The position numbers and the translations under genes are program-made. This document shows, one piece after another, positions 1 through 10,016 of a stretch of 64,000 nt of DNA (position 1 is the first letter of the stretch; the number at the start of each line of letters is the position of its first letter). This stretch comes from Tenacibaculum singaporense. Lineage in GTDB: Bacteria > Bacteroidota > Bacteroidia > Flavobacteriales > Flavobacteriaceae. The stretch is taken from assembly GCF_003867015.1 (NCBI RefSeq), contig NZ_CP032548.1:1741001-1805000 (forward strand), written 5' to 3'. The notes below the pieces were generated by a model, which did not search any database, was not told the origin of the DNA, and worked only from the letters and a program-made list of their open reading frames with translations.

Positions 1-3000
1 GAAATTCAAGATTCAAATAACTTCACATTTACGACATCAAATACCGCAGGAGGTACTGTAAATATAGATGTGTATGATGACAAAGGGTGTTTAGGAACAA
101 CTACTGCAACGATTGCTCCTTTTGATGCACTTTCTAATCCTATTACAACATTAGATACAGCAATTACTTGTAGTGCAGGTGAAGATATTACTGTAACCTA
201 TACTTCAACTTTAGGTACTGCAGCTAATATTACAATTCAAGGAATCAATGGTAATAGTTATGCGGCTGTAACTCAAAATGGTGTAACTTCTGGAGATTTT
301 GACAATTTACCAACAGGAGATTATGAAATAACAATAGCACACCCTACAACAGGATGTGAGTTGGTAACATATTATACGGTAGATGAAGAGCCAGAATTTG
401 ACTTATTAATTACAGATGTAGTAAATGAATCTTGTAGAGAGAATGATGATGCTAGTGTATTAATGAGCTTTAGTACTTCAACACCATATGCAGGACAATA
501 TGATTATGTTGTTTATGATGCTAGTGACGATTCAATTTATAGAACTGTAAATGGACAAACAGGAGACTCTCCAATTGCTAATTTAGATGCAAATCCAGGT
601 ACTTCTCGTACATATTATGTCATTGTTACGATGACTGATAGTCCTGATTGTGAGGTAAGAAGTCCTAATTTTACTATTTATCAACCGGAAAACTCATTAT
701 TAGTTTCTGCTGTAGTTGATCCATTAGTAAGTTGTAATAATGGTTCTGATGCTACGATTACAGGAACAGCAACAGGTGGTTGGGGTAACTATGAGTATCA
801 ATTAGAATTACAATCTACTCCTAATGTGGCTTATGGAGGCTTTGTTTATAGTAATGATAATATATTTGAAGGAATCCCTCCAGGTGATTATAGGGTACGT
901 GTAAGAGATGGAAATGGATGTCCACGCTCTACCACAGTAACCGTAGTTAATCCAACACCAGTAACATTCAATGTGACTCATAATGATAATGTATGTGATA
1001 CATCTTTAGGAGGCAGTATTGAAGTAATTGCAGCAGGAGGTACAGGTACGTATACTTATACTTTATCAAATGCAGGAGGAGTTGTTGAAACACAAATTTT
1101 AACAGCAACAACCTATACCTTTACGAATTTACCTGCTGATGATTATACTGTGAATGTAGTTGATTCAAATGGATGTGATGCAGGTACACCAACAGATGTT
1201 ACGATCAATCCAGATGTAAACTTCTCGTTAGTTGAAACGAAGAAGGTAGATTGTTCTGCATCACCAGATGGTATTGTAACAGTTGATTTGGTTAACTGGA
1301 CTTCTGGTAGTAACTATCAATATGATGTAGCGGGTTCTGTAGATGGAGTTTTAGTAACTGGAGGTATTATAAGTAGTGATCCATTCACAATATCAATCCC
1401 TGGTGGAAATACAACACCGCAAACGTATACAGTTACAGTACGTGATACAGATGCAACACCTGTATGTGATGTATCAAAAACTATTGAAATTCAACCAGAA
1501 ATAAGACCTGAGTTTACAGCGGTTGCTTCAGTGAATGATATCTGTTTTGGAAGTACAGATGGTGAAATTACAGTTTCACCTACAGATAATGGAATTTTAC
1601 CATTAACTTATACAATAAGTCCTGACCCTAATGGAGATAGTGGAGTTTCATCAAACTCAAATGTAACATTTACCAACTTATCAGCAGGAACTTATTCTAT
1701 AGTAGGAACAGGTTCTAATGGTTGTGATACAACAATGAGTGTAACAATAGATGAGAACCCAGTGATCGATATCTCAAATGCTATTACAGTAACGCAGTTT
1801 GCTTGTACAACAGGTAATACAGTTAATACTGCAAAAATAGTAGTAGATAAAGGAGCGATTACAGGAGGTACAGGAAACTATGTACGAGTTGTTTTTGAAG
1901 ATGCAACGGGTAATGTATTACAAGATGATAGTAATTTTACTTATATATCAACTGATTTAGCAGGAGGAGATTATACTGTAAAAGTATATGATGAAAACAC
2001 AGATTGCTTTGTATCTCGAGTAGTTACTATTAATCCATTTACACCAATGACTGATGCTACAATTACAGTAACAAAAGCTATTGATTGTAGTACAGGAGAA
2101 GATATTACTGTTAAAGTAAATCCAGATATAGCGAATGTAGAATATACAATTACAGGAGCCAATACGGGATATACAACAACAGTAGTACCTGCAACAGCAA
2201 CTGATGTAGCTGTGTTTACAGGGTTAGCAACAGATAGTTATACAATTGCAATTTTAAATCCTGCTACAGGTTGTATTTTAGAAGCATATCATACAGTACA
2301 AGAAGCACCATCTTTTGATATATTCTTAACAAATATTGAAAGAGCATGTTTTGGAGGTACAGGAAGTGTAGATATATACTTTAGTCCTGCTACACCTTAT
2401 ACTGATGTGTACAATTATGAAGTGTTTACTATTGGAGGAACATCAACAGGTATTACAGGAAACGGAACAGGAGGAACACCTACTACCGTTTCAGGTATTG
2501 CTCCAGGAGAGTATTATGTACAGGTTACAATGCCAAATACGCCATTTTGTACATCTCAAACAGCTAACTTTGAGATTTCTCAACCAGATAGCGACTTAAC
2601 ATTGGCAAGTGATTTAACATACTTAAAGTGTACTCCTACAAACTCAGGAGGAGTTAAGTTAACAGCTAATGGAGGTTGGGGAGCTTATCAGTATGAGTTG
2701 GTAAACAACACTTCAGGTTCAACAATTCAATCATTTGATAACAATGCTATAATTACAGGTTTAACCGCAGGTGATTATACAGCAACTGTTAGAGATGTTA
2801 ATGGATGTACTGAGACAACAACTTTTACATTAACACCTGGAACAACGATTACAGGAGACTTAAACGTTACTCCAAACCTTTGTGAAGGAGAATATACAGC
2901 AACTATTGAAGTAACTAATATAGCTGGAGGTCAAACACAAGACCCTAATTTAACATACAGTTATATATTAGTATACCCTGACGGAACAGAAAGTGCAAGT

Positions 3001-4878
3001 CAGTCATCACCAATCTTTACGAATTTACCAGCAGGTGTTGGATATTCAGTAAAAGTAGCAGATGGATATTCTTGTGATGGTCTTTTAGGTCCAGTAGATA
3101 TCATTGATCCTATTGAAGTAGTTGCTTCAGCAGAAATTACAGTAGATATTACATGTAATACTCCTCAAGCAACAGTAGAAGTTACAGGAGCAGGAGGTAC
3201 AGGTCCTTATATGTATAGTATGGATGGAATTACCTTCGGAAACACAAATACATTTAATGTAGATGCAGGAGTACACCAATTCTATGTTAGAGATAGTGAG
3301 TTATGTGTTTCTGAACCAGCAACAGTAACAGTTGGAGCTTATGAACCTTTAGTAGCAACACTAAATATAGATTCAGCATTTATTACGTGTAATGGAGATA
3401 GCAATGCAGTATTATCTGCCAATGTACAAGGAGGTTTTGCAGATTACGAATACCAATTACTAGACGGAAACGATGCTCCTTTAGGTAGTTGGCAAACGTC
3501 AAACACCTTTAGTGATTTAAATGTTGGTACTTATAAAATAAACGTAAGAAGTACCAATAGATTTGGTGTAGAGTGTTATGCTATAACAGGAGAGCACACA
3601 ATAACAGAACCAGATGTATTAGAAGCTACTGTAACAGCAACACCAGTTACGTGTTTTGGAGGTAACGATGGTACTATCACGGTTAATGCACAAGGAGGTA
3701 ATAACGATTACGAGTTTAATATCGCGTCAGATCCAAGTAGTCCTGAGTTTCCAGAAACTAAGTTTGTAAAAAACAATGTATTTGAAAACTTAAGTGCAGG
3801 AGTTTATTGGATTACAGTAAAAGATGTTGTAGGTTGTTATTTAGACCCTATAAGAGTTGAAGTAACACAACCAGATGAGTTTACAGCAACACTAGTAGGA
3901 GTAACTGAACAAGTATGTATTGATGATCCTACACCAACAATTGAGTTAAATGTGCAAGGAGGTACACAGCCTTATTATGTAAGTATTAATAATGTAGAGT
4001 TACCGACTCAATATACTACCAACTCAATAATATTAGGAGCAGCTGAAAACATTCAAGGAGGTACAGCGTACTTTATCACAGTTAGAGATGAAGCAGGATG
4101 TAACGTAGTAGATCCTATAAGAGTAACTACAGGAGAACCGGTAGATATACAACTAACAGTAGACTTTGAATATACTTGTCCAACAGGTAATATTATCTTA
4201 GCAATAGTAGATGAAGCTTACAGAAATAATATGTCTTACACATTATATGATGGAGCAAATACACTAATAGCTACAAATACTACAGGAGAGTTTATTGATG
4301 TACCAGCCGGATCAGGTTATTATGTTACAGCTACACACACAATAAGTTCTTGTTCTCAAAGTTCTACTAGTAGTCCAATTGATATAGTGGACTATCAACC
4401 ATTAACCTTAGAAATTGATGATTCAGTTAAGAATACATTAATTGCAAACGCTGACTTTGGTTTACCACCTTATGAGTACAGTGTAGATGGAGGTGATTTT
4501 GGACCAGATAATGAGTTCTTAATCTTACAAACAAAAGACTATACCATTACGGTTAGAGATGCTAGAGGTTGTGAGGTTACACTAACTGTTAGAGGAGAGT
4601 ATATATCTATTTTTGTTCCAAACTTATTTACACCAGATGGAGATGGAATAAATGATTACTGGTATCCTCGTGAAGTAGAAGATTATCATGACATCAAAGT
4701 GTTTATCTATGATAGATATGCACGTAATATTGCAGACTTTAAAGGTACTGTAGAAGGATGGGATGGTACTTATGAAGGTACACCATTACCATCAGGAGAT
4801 TATTGGTATACAATTTACTTTAAAGAGTTATCAGGTCAAGAGAAGAAAATAATGGGACACTTTACACTATATAGATAA
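1..4878 (+). CDS. SprB-repeat giant adhesin with type IX secretion type B sorting domain (5' end outside window)
   Basis: The frame is open from base 1, so this is the last 1625 residues of a larger protein. It is built from about 70-90 residue SprB-type repeats, each with an early Cys followed by a G/D-rich turn (for example CFGGNDGTITVNAQGG), a Y-x-Y strand, an F-x-N/D-L-x-x-G-x-Y strand and a late D-x-x-GC. Two Cys per repeat suggest one disulfide per domain. The final ~90 residues (from about 4605: VPNLFTPDGDGINDYW ... GWDGTYEG ... SGDYWYTI) match the gliding-motility-associated type B C-terminal sorting domain (CHU_C). By family, the protein is exported by the type IX system and stays on the surface or is released as an adhesin. 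The PorP/SprF gene 8 bp downstream is the usual partner. A ~640-residue block is duplicated (see findings). Confidence 0.9.
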   Translation, partial: EIQDSNNFTFTTSNTAGGTVNIDVYDDKGCLGTTTATIAPFDALSNPITTLDTAITCSAGEDITVTYTSTLGTAANITIQGINGNSYAAVTQNGVTSGDFDNLPTGDYEITIAHPTTGCELVTYYTVDEEPEFDLLITDVVNESCRENDDASVLMSFSTSTPYAGQYDYVVYDASDDSIYRTVNGQTGDSPIANLDANPGTSRTYYVIVTMTDSPDCEVRSPNFTIYQPENSLLVSAVVDPLVSCNNGSDATITGTATGGWGNYEYQLELQSTPNVAYGGFVYSNDNIFEGIPPGDYRVRVRDGNGCPRSTTVTVVNPTPVTFNVTHNDNVCDTSLGGSIEVIAAGGTGTYTYTLSNAGGVVETQILTATTYTFTNLPADDYTVNVVDSNGCDAGTPTDVTINPDVNFSLVETKKVDCSASPDGIVTVDLVNWTSGSNYQYDVAGSVDGVLVTGGIISSDPFTISIPGGNTTPQTYTVTVRDTDATPVCDVSKTIEIQPEIRPEFTAVASVNDICFGSTDGEITVSPTDNGILPLTYTISPDPNGDSGVSSNSNVTFTNLSAGTYSIVGTGSNGCDTTMSVTIDENPVIDISNAITVTQFACTTGNTVNTAKIVVDKGAITGGTGNYVRVVFEDATGNVLQDDSNFTYISTDLAGGDYTVKVYDENTDCFVSRVVTINPFTPMTDATITVTKAIDCSTGEDITVKVNPDIANVEYTITGANTGYTTTVVPATATDVAVFTGLATDSYTIAILNPATGCILEAYHTVQEAPSFDIFLTNIERACFGGTGSVDIYFSPATPYTDVYNYEVFTIGGTSTGITGNGTGGTPTTVSGIAPGEYYVQVTMPNTPFCTSQTANFEISQPDSDLTLASDLTYLKCTPTNSGGVKLTANGGWGAYQYELVNNTSGSTIQSFDNNAIITGLTAGDYTATVRDVNGCTETTTFTLTPGTTITGDLNVTPNLCEGEYTATIEVTNIAGGQTQDPNLTYSYILVYPDGTESASQSSPIFTNLPAGVGYSVKVADGYSCDGLLGPVDIIDPIEVVASAEITVDITCNTPQATVEVTGAGGTGPYMYSMDGITFGNTNTFNVDAGVHQFYVRDSELCVSEPATVTVGAYEPLVATLNIDSAFITCNGDSNAVLSANVQGGFADYEYQLLDGNDAPLGSWQTSNTFSDLNVGTYKINVRSTNRFGVECYAITGEHTITEPDVLEATVTATPVTCFGGNDGTITVNAQGGNNDYEFNIASDPSSPEFPETKFVKNNVFENLSAGVYWITVKDVVGCYLDPIRVEVTQPDEFTATLVGVTEQVCIDDPTPTIELNVQGGTQPYYVSINNVELPTQYTTNSIILGAAENIQGGTAYFITVRDEAGCNVVDPIRVTTGEPVDIQLTVDFEYTCPTGNIILAIVDEAYRNNMSYTLYDGANTLIATNTTGEFIDVPAGSGYYVTATHTISSCSQSSTSSPIDIVDYQPLTLEIDDSVKNTLIANADFGLPPYEYSVDGGDFGPDNEFLILQTKDYTITVRDARGCEVTLTVRGEYISIFVPNLFTPDGDGINDYWYPREVEDYHDIKVFIYDRYARNIADFKGTVEGWDGTYEGTPLPSGDYWYTIYFKELSGQEKKIMGHFTLYR

Positions 4879-4886
4879 TAACAGAA

Positions 4887-5834
4887 ATGAGAAAAATAAT
4901 ATTAATTTTATGTGTAGTATTAAGTAGTGTAAAAGTTACTGCACAAGAAGTAGAATTACCACAATATGTGAGTCATTTAGCTGATAACCCGTTTTTAATA
5001 TCTCCAACGTATGCAGGTATTGGTACTGGATTACAGGTTAGATTAAATGGAGTAAGCCAGTGGATTGGGGTTAAGGATTCTCCAGATACACAATCGTTAA
5101 CAGTTGAAGCTCGTTTAGCTGATACTTTTGGTGGAGGTATTACTTTATTTAATGATAAAAATGGATATACAACTCACAAAGGAGCTAAATTATCGTTTGC
5201 AAGTCACTTAACATTAAGTGACTTTCACGATAGCTTTTTATCATTCGCATTAAGTTATAGTTTTATTCAGTTTGGTATTGATACTTCAGAAAATAATTCA
5301 GGGCAAGTAGTACCAAATAGAACACTAAATAACTCAAATTTTGATGTAGGTCTATTATATCGTTACGAACGATTTAGTATAAGTCTTAACGCAATAAATA
5401 TTCTAAATAAGGAAATTGAAGATTTTCAAACTGGTGAACCAGAAGTATTAAGAAAGTATACAGTTTTTACTTCTTATACCTTTACAAGGTTAAGCAGAAA
5501 CTTTGAATTAGAGCCTTCAATGTTAGTAGAATATAGAGAAGCTGATAAACGATCTAGAACAGATATGAACGTTAAAGCAAGAAAAGGAATTAGAGACGGA
5601 TATGTTTGGGCTGGGGTAAGTTATACATTCTTAAACGATCAGTTTTTTCAACCAAACGCTATTGCACCACTATTTGGTTTAAAAAAGAACAATTTATACT
5701 TGTCTTATGGTTTTAGTATTAATATGAATAAGACACAAGAATACAACTACGGTACACACATGATAACACTTGGGTTTGACTATGAAAGAAGACCAAGTTT
5801 AGCACGTTGTACACAAAAAATGATTATGTTTTAA
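4887..5834 (+). CDS. PorP/SprF family type IX secretion system membrane protein
   Basis: A 315-residue outer-membrane beta-barrel protein with a clear signal peptide (MRKIILILCVVLSSVKVTAQ). The mature start, LPQYVSHLADNPFLISPTYAG, is the conserved N-terminal signature of PorP/SprF proteins, and the rest alternates short amphipathic strands. In Flavobacterium johnsoniae SprF is specifically needed to secrete SprB. This gene begins 8 bp after an SprB-like protein with a type B sorting domain, so it is very likely the dedicated partner that attaches or delivers that cargo at the cell surface. The two genes form one transcription unit closed by the hairpin just downstream. Confidence 0.9.
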   Translation: MRKIILILCVVLSSVKVTAQEVELPQYVSHLADNPFLISPTYAGIGTGLQVRLNGVSQWIGVKDSPDTQSLTVEARLADTFGGGITLFNDKNGYTTHKGAKLSFASHLTLSDFHDSFLSFALSYSFIQFGIDTSENNSGQVVPNRTLNNSNFDVGLLYRYERFSISLNAINILNKEIEDFQTGEPEVLRKYTVFTSYTFTRLSRNFELEPSMLVEYREADKRSRTDMNVKARKGIRDGYVWAGVSYTFLNDQFFQPNAIAPLFGLKKNNLYLSYGFSINMNKTQEYNYGTHMITLGFDYERRPSLARCTQKMIMF

Positions 5835-5856
5835 TAATAAAAACATATAAATTATG

Positions 5857-5892
5857 AAATCCTCAAGTGTTAGCTTGAGGATTTTCTTTTTC
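5857..5892 (+). terminator. Rho-independent terminator of the adhesin-PorP/SprF unit
   Basis: A perfect 11-bp stem (5857-5867 with 5874-5884) around a 6-nt loop is followed by a T-rich run. It lies inside a longer upstream open frame of the next gene, which argues that the next gene really starts downstream at 5902. Confidence 0.85.
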
Positions 5893-5901
5893 TTTGTATT
5901 A

Positions 5902-6735
5902 ATGGAAAAAAGTAACGATACATCAATAAATCTTAACAAGTACATAAGTAGTACAGGAATATGTTCACGTCGTGAAGCAGAACGTTTTATAACTGAAGGA
6001 AGAGTAACCATAAACGGTAAACCCACTCAGTTAGGAAATAGAGTTCATGAAGGAGATGTGGTAAAAATTGATGGAAAACCATTAAAAGCAAAACCTAAAA
6101 CGATATATATAGCATTAAACAAGCCTGTAGGTATTGTTTGTACTACCGATAGTAAAGAGCGTAAAAATATAGTAAAGTTTGTAGGACATCCACAACGACT
6201 ATTTCCTATTGGTCGCTTAGACAAACCATCAGAAGGATTAATATTCTTAACCAATGATGGAGATATTGTAAACAAAATTCTACGCGCAGGAAATAACCAC
6301 GAAAAAGAATATATAGTTACAGTAAACAAGCCAATTAATGAGCGTTTTGTTAAGCGGATGAGTGACGGTATACCAATTTTAGGAACTGTAACGAAGAAAT
6401 GTAAAGTAGAACGTGTAAATGATACGGTGTTTAAAATAACCTTAGTACAAGGCTTAAATCGTCAAATAAGACGTATGTGTGAATACTTAGGGTACGAAGT
6501 AACAAAGTTAAAGCGTACACGCATTATGAATGTTACTTTAGGAAATTTAAAAGTAGGAGAGTGGCGCGAGTTATCATCTAAAGAAATGGATGAAATTAAC
6601 AAACTAGTAGCTGGTTCGTCAAAAACATACGAAGGAGCTGAGAAAAAGACTCAAAAACCTTCTCCTCAAAAAAGTACTCAATCAAAGAAAAAACAAGATT
6701 TTAAATCCAAGTTTGGTAGAAGAAGAAAGAATTAA
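5902..6735 (+). CDS. rluF: 23S rRNA pseudouridine synthase, RsuA/RluF type
   Basis: A 277-residue protein with an N-terminal S4 RNA-binding domain (about residues 8-60, [15 protein letters not shown]), then the RsuA-family catalytic domain with GRLD at 104-107 (Asp107 is the expected nucleophile) and [14 protein letters not shown] near the C-terminus. The last ~35 residues are Lys/Ser/Gln-rich. It isomerises a uridine in 23S rRNA; RluF (U2604) is the best guess, but RluB/RsuA-type specificity cannot be excluded from sequence alone. An ATG at 5854 is in frame but lies within the terminator hairpin of the previous operon, so 5902 is preferred. A near-consensus -7 box (TTTCTTTG, 5889-5896) ends 5 nt before this ATG and predicts a leaderless transcript. 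Confidence 0.82.
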   Translation: MEKSNDTSINLNKYISSTGICSRREAERFITEGRVTINGKPTQLGNRVHEGDVVKIDGKPLKAKPKTIYIALNKPVGIVCTTDSKERKNIVKFVGHPQRLFPIGRLDKPSEGLIFLTNDGDIVNKILRAGNNHEKEYIVTVNKPINERFVKRMSDGIPILGTVTKKCKVERVNDTVFKITLVQGLNRQIRRMCEYLGYEVTKLKRTRIMNVTLGNLKVGEWRELSSKEMDEINKLVAGSSKTYEGAEKKTQKPSPQKSTQSKKKQDFKSKFGRRRKN

Positions 6736-6792
6736 AAAAGGAGTAATAAGAAACTTTTAACTTTCTACTTTTAAACATTCAACTTACATGTG

Positions 6793-6800
6793 TATCTTTG
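6793..6800 (+). promoter_or_regulatory. -7 promoter box of tgt (near-leaderless)
   Basis: TATCTTTG is an exact match to the Bacteroidota TAnnTTTG box and ends 6 nt before the tgt ATG at 6807. The start of transcription should fall at or next to the start codon. No good TTG -33 element is visible at the usual distance. Confidence 0.6.
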
Positions 6801-6806
6801 CCACTT

Positions 6807-7937
6807 ATGCAATTTGACTTAAAAATAACCGATCCTAAAAGTAAAGCACGAGCAGGTGTTATTACAACTGATCACGGGACTATAGAAACTCCAATATTCA
6901 TGCCTGTAGGTACAGTAGCTACAGTTAAAGGAGTACATCAATCAGAATTAAAAGACGAAATTAATCCTGATATTATTTTGGGAAATACATATCACTTGTA
7001 TTTACGCCCAAAGTTAGAAACTTTAGAAGCCGCAGGAGGGTTACATAAGTTCATGAACTGGGATCGTAATATTTTAACGGATAGTGGAGGATACCAAGTA
7101 TATTCTTTGTCAGGAAGAAGGAAGATAAATGAAGAAGGTGTAAAATTTAAAAGTCATATAGATGGATCTATGCATTTTTTTACACCAGAAAATGTAATGG
7201 AAACACAGCGTACCATTGGAGCAGATATAATTATGGCTTTTGATGAGTGTACGCCATATCCTTGTGATTATAACTATGCAAAACGATCTATGCACATGAC
7301 TCATCGTTGGTTAGATCGTTGTATAAAACACTTTGAGAACACGCCTCCAAAATATGGATATAGTCAGTCTTTATTTCCAATTGTACAAGGAAGTACATAT
7401 AAAGATTTACGTAAGCAATCAGCAGAGTATATAGCAAACTCAGGAGCAGAAGGAAATGCAATAGGTGGATTATCAGTAGGAGAACCTGCTGAAGAAATGT
7501 ATGCAATGACCGAAGTGGTTACTGAAATTTTGCCAGAAGACAAACCACGTTATTTAATGGGAGTTGGAACACCTATTAACATTTTAGAAAATATAGCCTT
7601 AGGTGTTGATATGTTTGATTGCGTAATGCCAACTCGTAATGCACGTAACGGAATGTTATTTACAGCACACGGTAGCATAAATATTAAAAATAAAAAGTGG
7701 GAAAACGATTTTTCTCCAATTGATGAAATGGGAATTACTTGGGTAGATACCATGTATTCTAAAGCCTATTTACGTCACTTATTTGCTTCAAGAGAGATGC
7801 TAGGAAAACAAATAGCATCTATACATAACTTAGGGTTTTATTTATGGTTAGTTCGTGAAGCACGTAAACACATTATAGCAGGAGATTTTGCTACGTGGAA
7901 AGACAAGATGGTAAAACAAATGGATAAACGTTTGTAA
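6807..7937 (+). CDS. tgt: tRNA-guanine transglycosylase (queuosine pathway)
   Basis: A 376-residue TIM-barrel enzyme that swaps guanine-34 of GUN-anticodon tRNAs for a 7-deazaguanine (preQ1). The catalytic sites are visible: TDSGGYQV with Asp92, and DMFDCVMPTRNARNG with the nucleophile at Asp271. The usual C-terminal zinc site is altered. Where most bacterial enzymes have C-x-C-x2-C, this protein reads PIDEMGITWVDTMYSKAYLRHL (304-325) with no Cys, although the downstream His of the IHN motif is kept. The start at 6807 is preferred over TTG 6798 because the promoter box ends at 6800. queE, another gene of the same pathway, is at 18531-19163. The stop is 1 bp before the next start, suggesting an operon with the LptF/G gene. 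Confidence 0.95.
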   Translation: MQFDLKITDPKSKARAGVITTDHGTIETPIFMPVGTVATVKGVHQSELKDEINPDIILGNTYHLYLRPKLETLEAAGGLHKFMNWDRNILTDSGGYQVYSLSGRRKINEEGVKFKSHIDGSMHFFTPENVMETQRTIGADIIMAFDECTPYPCDYNYAKRSMHMTHRWLDRCIKHFENTPPKYGYSQSLFPIVQGSTYKDLRKQSAEYIANSGAEGNAIGGLSVGEPAEEMYAMTEVVTEILPEDKPRYLMGVGTPINILENIALGVDMFDCVMPTRNARNGMLFTAHGSINIKNKKWENDFSPIDEMGITWVDTMYSKAYLRHLFASREMLGKQIASIHNLGFYLWLVREARKHIIAGDFATWKDKMVKQMDKRL

Positions 7938-7938
7938 T

Positions 7939-9024
7939 TTGAAAATACTAGACTGGTACATATTAAAACGTTACTTAACAACTTTCTTGTTTACGTTACT
8001 TATTTTAATACCTATTGCAGTAGCTATAGATATTGCGGAAAAGGTAGATAAGTTTTTACGAGAAGAAAACCTTACATTGTTTGAAATAGTTAACGATTAC
8101 TATAAAAACTTTATTATTTACTATGCTAATACATTTATGCCATTAGCATTGTTTATAGCGGTTATCTTATTTACTTCAAAACTAGCAAGTAATACAGAAA
8201 TTGTAGCAATCAATAGCTCACAAGTGTCATTTACACGATTCCTATATCCATATTTTATTGGAGCAACCATTGTTTGTGCAATAGCGTTATCAATGAATCA
8301 TTTTTTTGTACCATCAAGTAGTAAAACAAGAAAAGCTTTTGAGAAAAAATACTTAAAGAAAAAGAAGTATTCAGATACTACTATTCGTGAATTTAGTTTA
8401 CAGTTGAACGATAGTACCTATGTATATGTTCAAAATTTTGATTTAAATCGAAACTCAGGTTATAATTTCTCAATAGACTTATATGATGGTATTAAATTGA
8501 AAAGTAAGTTGACTGCAGATAATATTAATTGGAAAAAAAAGGATAGTACATTTCAATTACATAACTGGAAGGAACGAAAAATTTTTAAAGAAAGAGATAG
8601 TATCTTTTCAGGAAGAAGCTTAGATACTACATTTACATTTACACCAGAAGATTTTAATTACAAGAATATTATGGCACAAGAAATGAACTCTCCAGAGTTG
8701 GTTAAGTTTATTGAAGTGTCTAGAAAAAGAGGAATAAAAAACTTAAATGCTTACTTAGTAGAACTATACAAGAGAACAAGTTTACCAATTGCCAGCTATA
8801 TACTAACATTAATTGCAGTAGGGTTAGCACATAGGAAAAGTAGAGGAGGTATAGGAGTTAATTTAGCAATAGGTATAAGTGTTATGTTTATTTATGTTTT
8901 CTTTTTAAAAGTAGCAGAAGTATTAGGTGCCGTGGCTGGAGCAAACGCGCTGTTAAATGTTTGGGTGCCTAATATAGTATTTGGTTTATACGCTATTTAT
9001 TTATATTTCAATGCAAGGAGATAA
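7939..9024 (+). CDS. LptF/LptG family lipopolysaccharide export permease
   Basis: A 361-residue inner-membrane protein of the YjgP/YjgQ family. Transmembrane segments are at about residues 10-30, 55-80 and 95-120, then a ~150-residue polar periplasmic (beta-jellyroll) region, then three C-terminal helices (from SLPIASYILTLIAVGLAH). It pairs with a second LptF/G and the LptB ATPase to pull LPS out of the inner membrane. The start is a TTG at 7939, one base after the tgt stop, followed directly by KILDWYILKRYL, the typical N-terminus of the family. It overlaps the next gene by 14 bp, so tgt, this gene and the EamA gene are probably cotranscribed. Confidence 0.85.
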   Translation: MKILDWYILKRYLTTFLFTLLILIPIAVAIDIAEKVDKFLREENLTLFEIVNDYYKNFIIYYANTFMPLALFIAVILFTSKLASNTEIVAINSSQVSFTRFLYPYFIGATIVCAIALSMNHFFVPSSSKTRKAFEKKYLKKKKYSDTTIREFSLQLNDSTYVYVQNFDLNRNSGYNFSIDLYDGIKLKSKLTADNINWKKKDSTFQLHNWKERKIFKERDSIFSGRSLDTTFTFTPEDFNYKNIMAQEMNSPELVKFIEVSRKRGIKNLNAYLVELYKRTSLPIASYILTLIAVGLAHRKSRGGIGVNLAIGISVMFIYVFFLKVAEVLGAVAGANALLNVWVPNIVFGLYAIYLYFNARR

Positions 9025-9910
9025 ATTAAAAAACTACCTACACTTACATTTAATCGTTTTTATTTGGGGGTTTACAGCTATTTTAGGAGCATTAATATCA
9101 ATTGATGCAGTTCCTTTAGTTTGGTATAGAATGTTATTAGCAGTAGGTTTTATTGCTTTGTATTTTGTAATAAGGAAGAAGTCATTTAAAGTAGAAAAAA
9201 AAGCGTTAATTAAGTTTGCTATTTCAGGAGTAATTATAGCGGTACACTGGATAACATTCTTTAAAGCAATAAAAGTATCAAATGTATCAGTAGCTTTAGT
9301 TATGATGAGTACTGGAGCTTTTTTTGCCTCATTTATAGAGCCTTTTTTCTTTAAAAGAAGAATAAAATTAATCGAAATAGTTTTAGGACTGTTAGTAATA
9401 GTAGGCTTGTATATTATATTTAATTTTGAAAGTCAGTATACACTAGGAATTATTTATGCGTTAATTTCTGCTTTTCTATCAGCTTTATTTTCTGTGTTAA
9501 ATGGGGTATTTATAAAAAAACATGAAGCCAATACAATTTCATTTTACCAACTATTATTTGGGGTTTTAGGAGTAACTATATACTTGTTGTTTACACAAAG
9601 GTTTTCAGTAGAGTTTTTCCAGTTACAAGCAAGTGATTGGATGTATTTATTAATTTTAAGTAGTATTTGTACAGCCTATGCTTTTATAGCTTCAGTGCAA
9701 GTAATGAGGTATTTAACACCTTATACAGTAATGCTCACGATTAATTTAGAACCTATATACGCTATTATCTTGGCATTATTAATATTTGGAGAAAAAGAGC
9801 AAATGAATCCAGAGTTTTATTATGGAGCCTGTATCGTCTTAATAGTAGTATTACTAAACGGAGTACTTAAAAACGCCTCTTCTATAAAAAAGAAAATTAT
9901 AAAAAAATAG
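9011..9910 (+). CDS. EamA/DMT family transporter
   Basis: A 299-residue, about ten-helix membrane protein made of two EamA repeats (GFTAILGALISIDAVPLVWYR in the first, YALISAFLSALFSVLNGVFIKK in the second), with the short Lys-rich tail typical of drug/metabolite exporters. The substrate cannot be told from the sequence. An ATG at 9011 is preferred to the in-frame ATG at 8981 because it places the first helix normally (HLIVFIWGFTAILG) and gives only a 14-bp overlap with the upstream permease gene. Confidence 0.8.
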   Translation: MQGDKLKNYLHLHLIVFIWGFTAILGALISIDAVPLVWYRMLLAVGFIALYFVIRKKSFKVEKKALIKFAISGVIIAVHWITFFKAIKVSNVSVALVMMSTGAFFASFIEPFFFKRRIKLIEIVLGLLVIVGLYIIFNFESQYTLGIIYALISAFLSALFSVLNGVFIKKHEANTISFYQLLFGVLGVTIYLLFTQRFSVEFFQLQASDWMYLLILSSICTAYAFIASVQVMRYLTPYTVMLTINLEPIYAIILALLIFGEKEQMNPEFYYGACIVLIVVLLNGVLKNASSIKKKIIKK

Positions 9911-9953
9911 TATTTTAAGAAAAAGGATCAAGGTAAACTGTACAATTTTTTAG

Positions 9954-9961
9954 TATGTTTG
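9954..9961 (+). promoter_or_regulatory. -7 promoter box of accA
   Basis: TATGTTTG matches TAnnTTTG exactly, in the gap between the EamA gene and accA, and would give a leader of about 50 nt. Confidence 0.5.
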
Positions 9962-10016
9962 CCTTTACAAACAACTAACTAGAAAATTAGAAAATCAAAC
10001 TATATACAAGAATACA

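Noticed and set aside
2405-2599. 64-residue frame within the adhesin gene
   Set aside because: It lies in another frame of a clearly coding SprB repeat and has biased composition; it is a shadow.
5854-5901. Upstream ATG extending the pseudouridine synthase
   Set aside because: The added codons are the terminator hairpin of the previous operon, and the -7 box lies downstream of that ATG.
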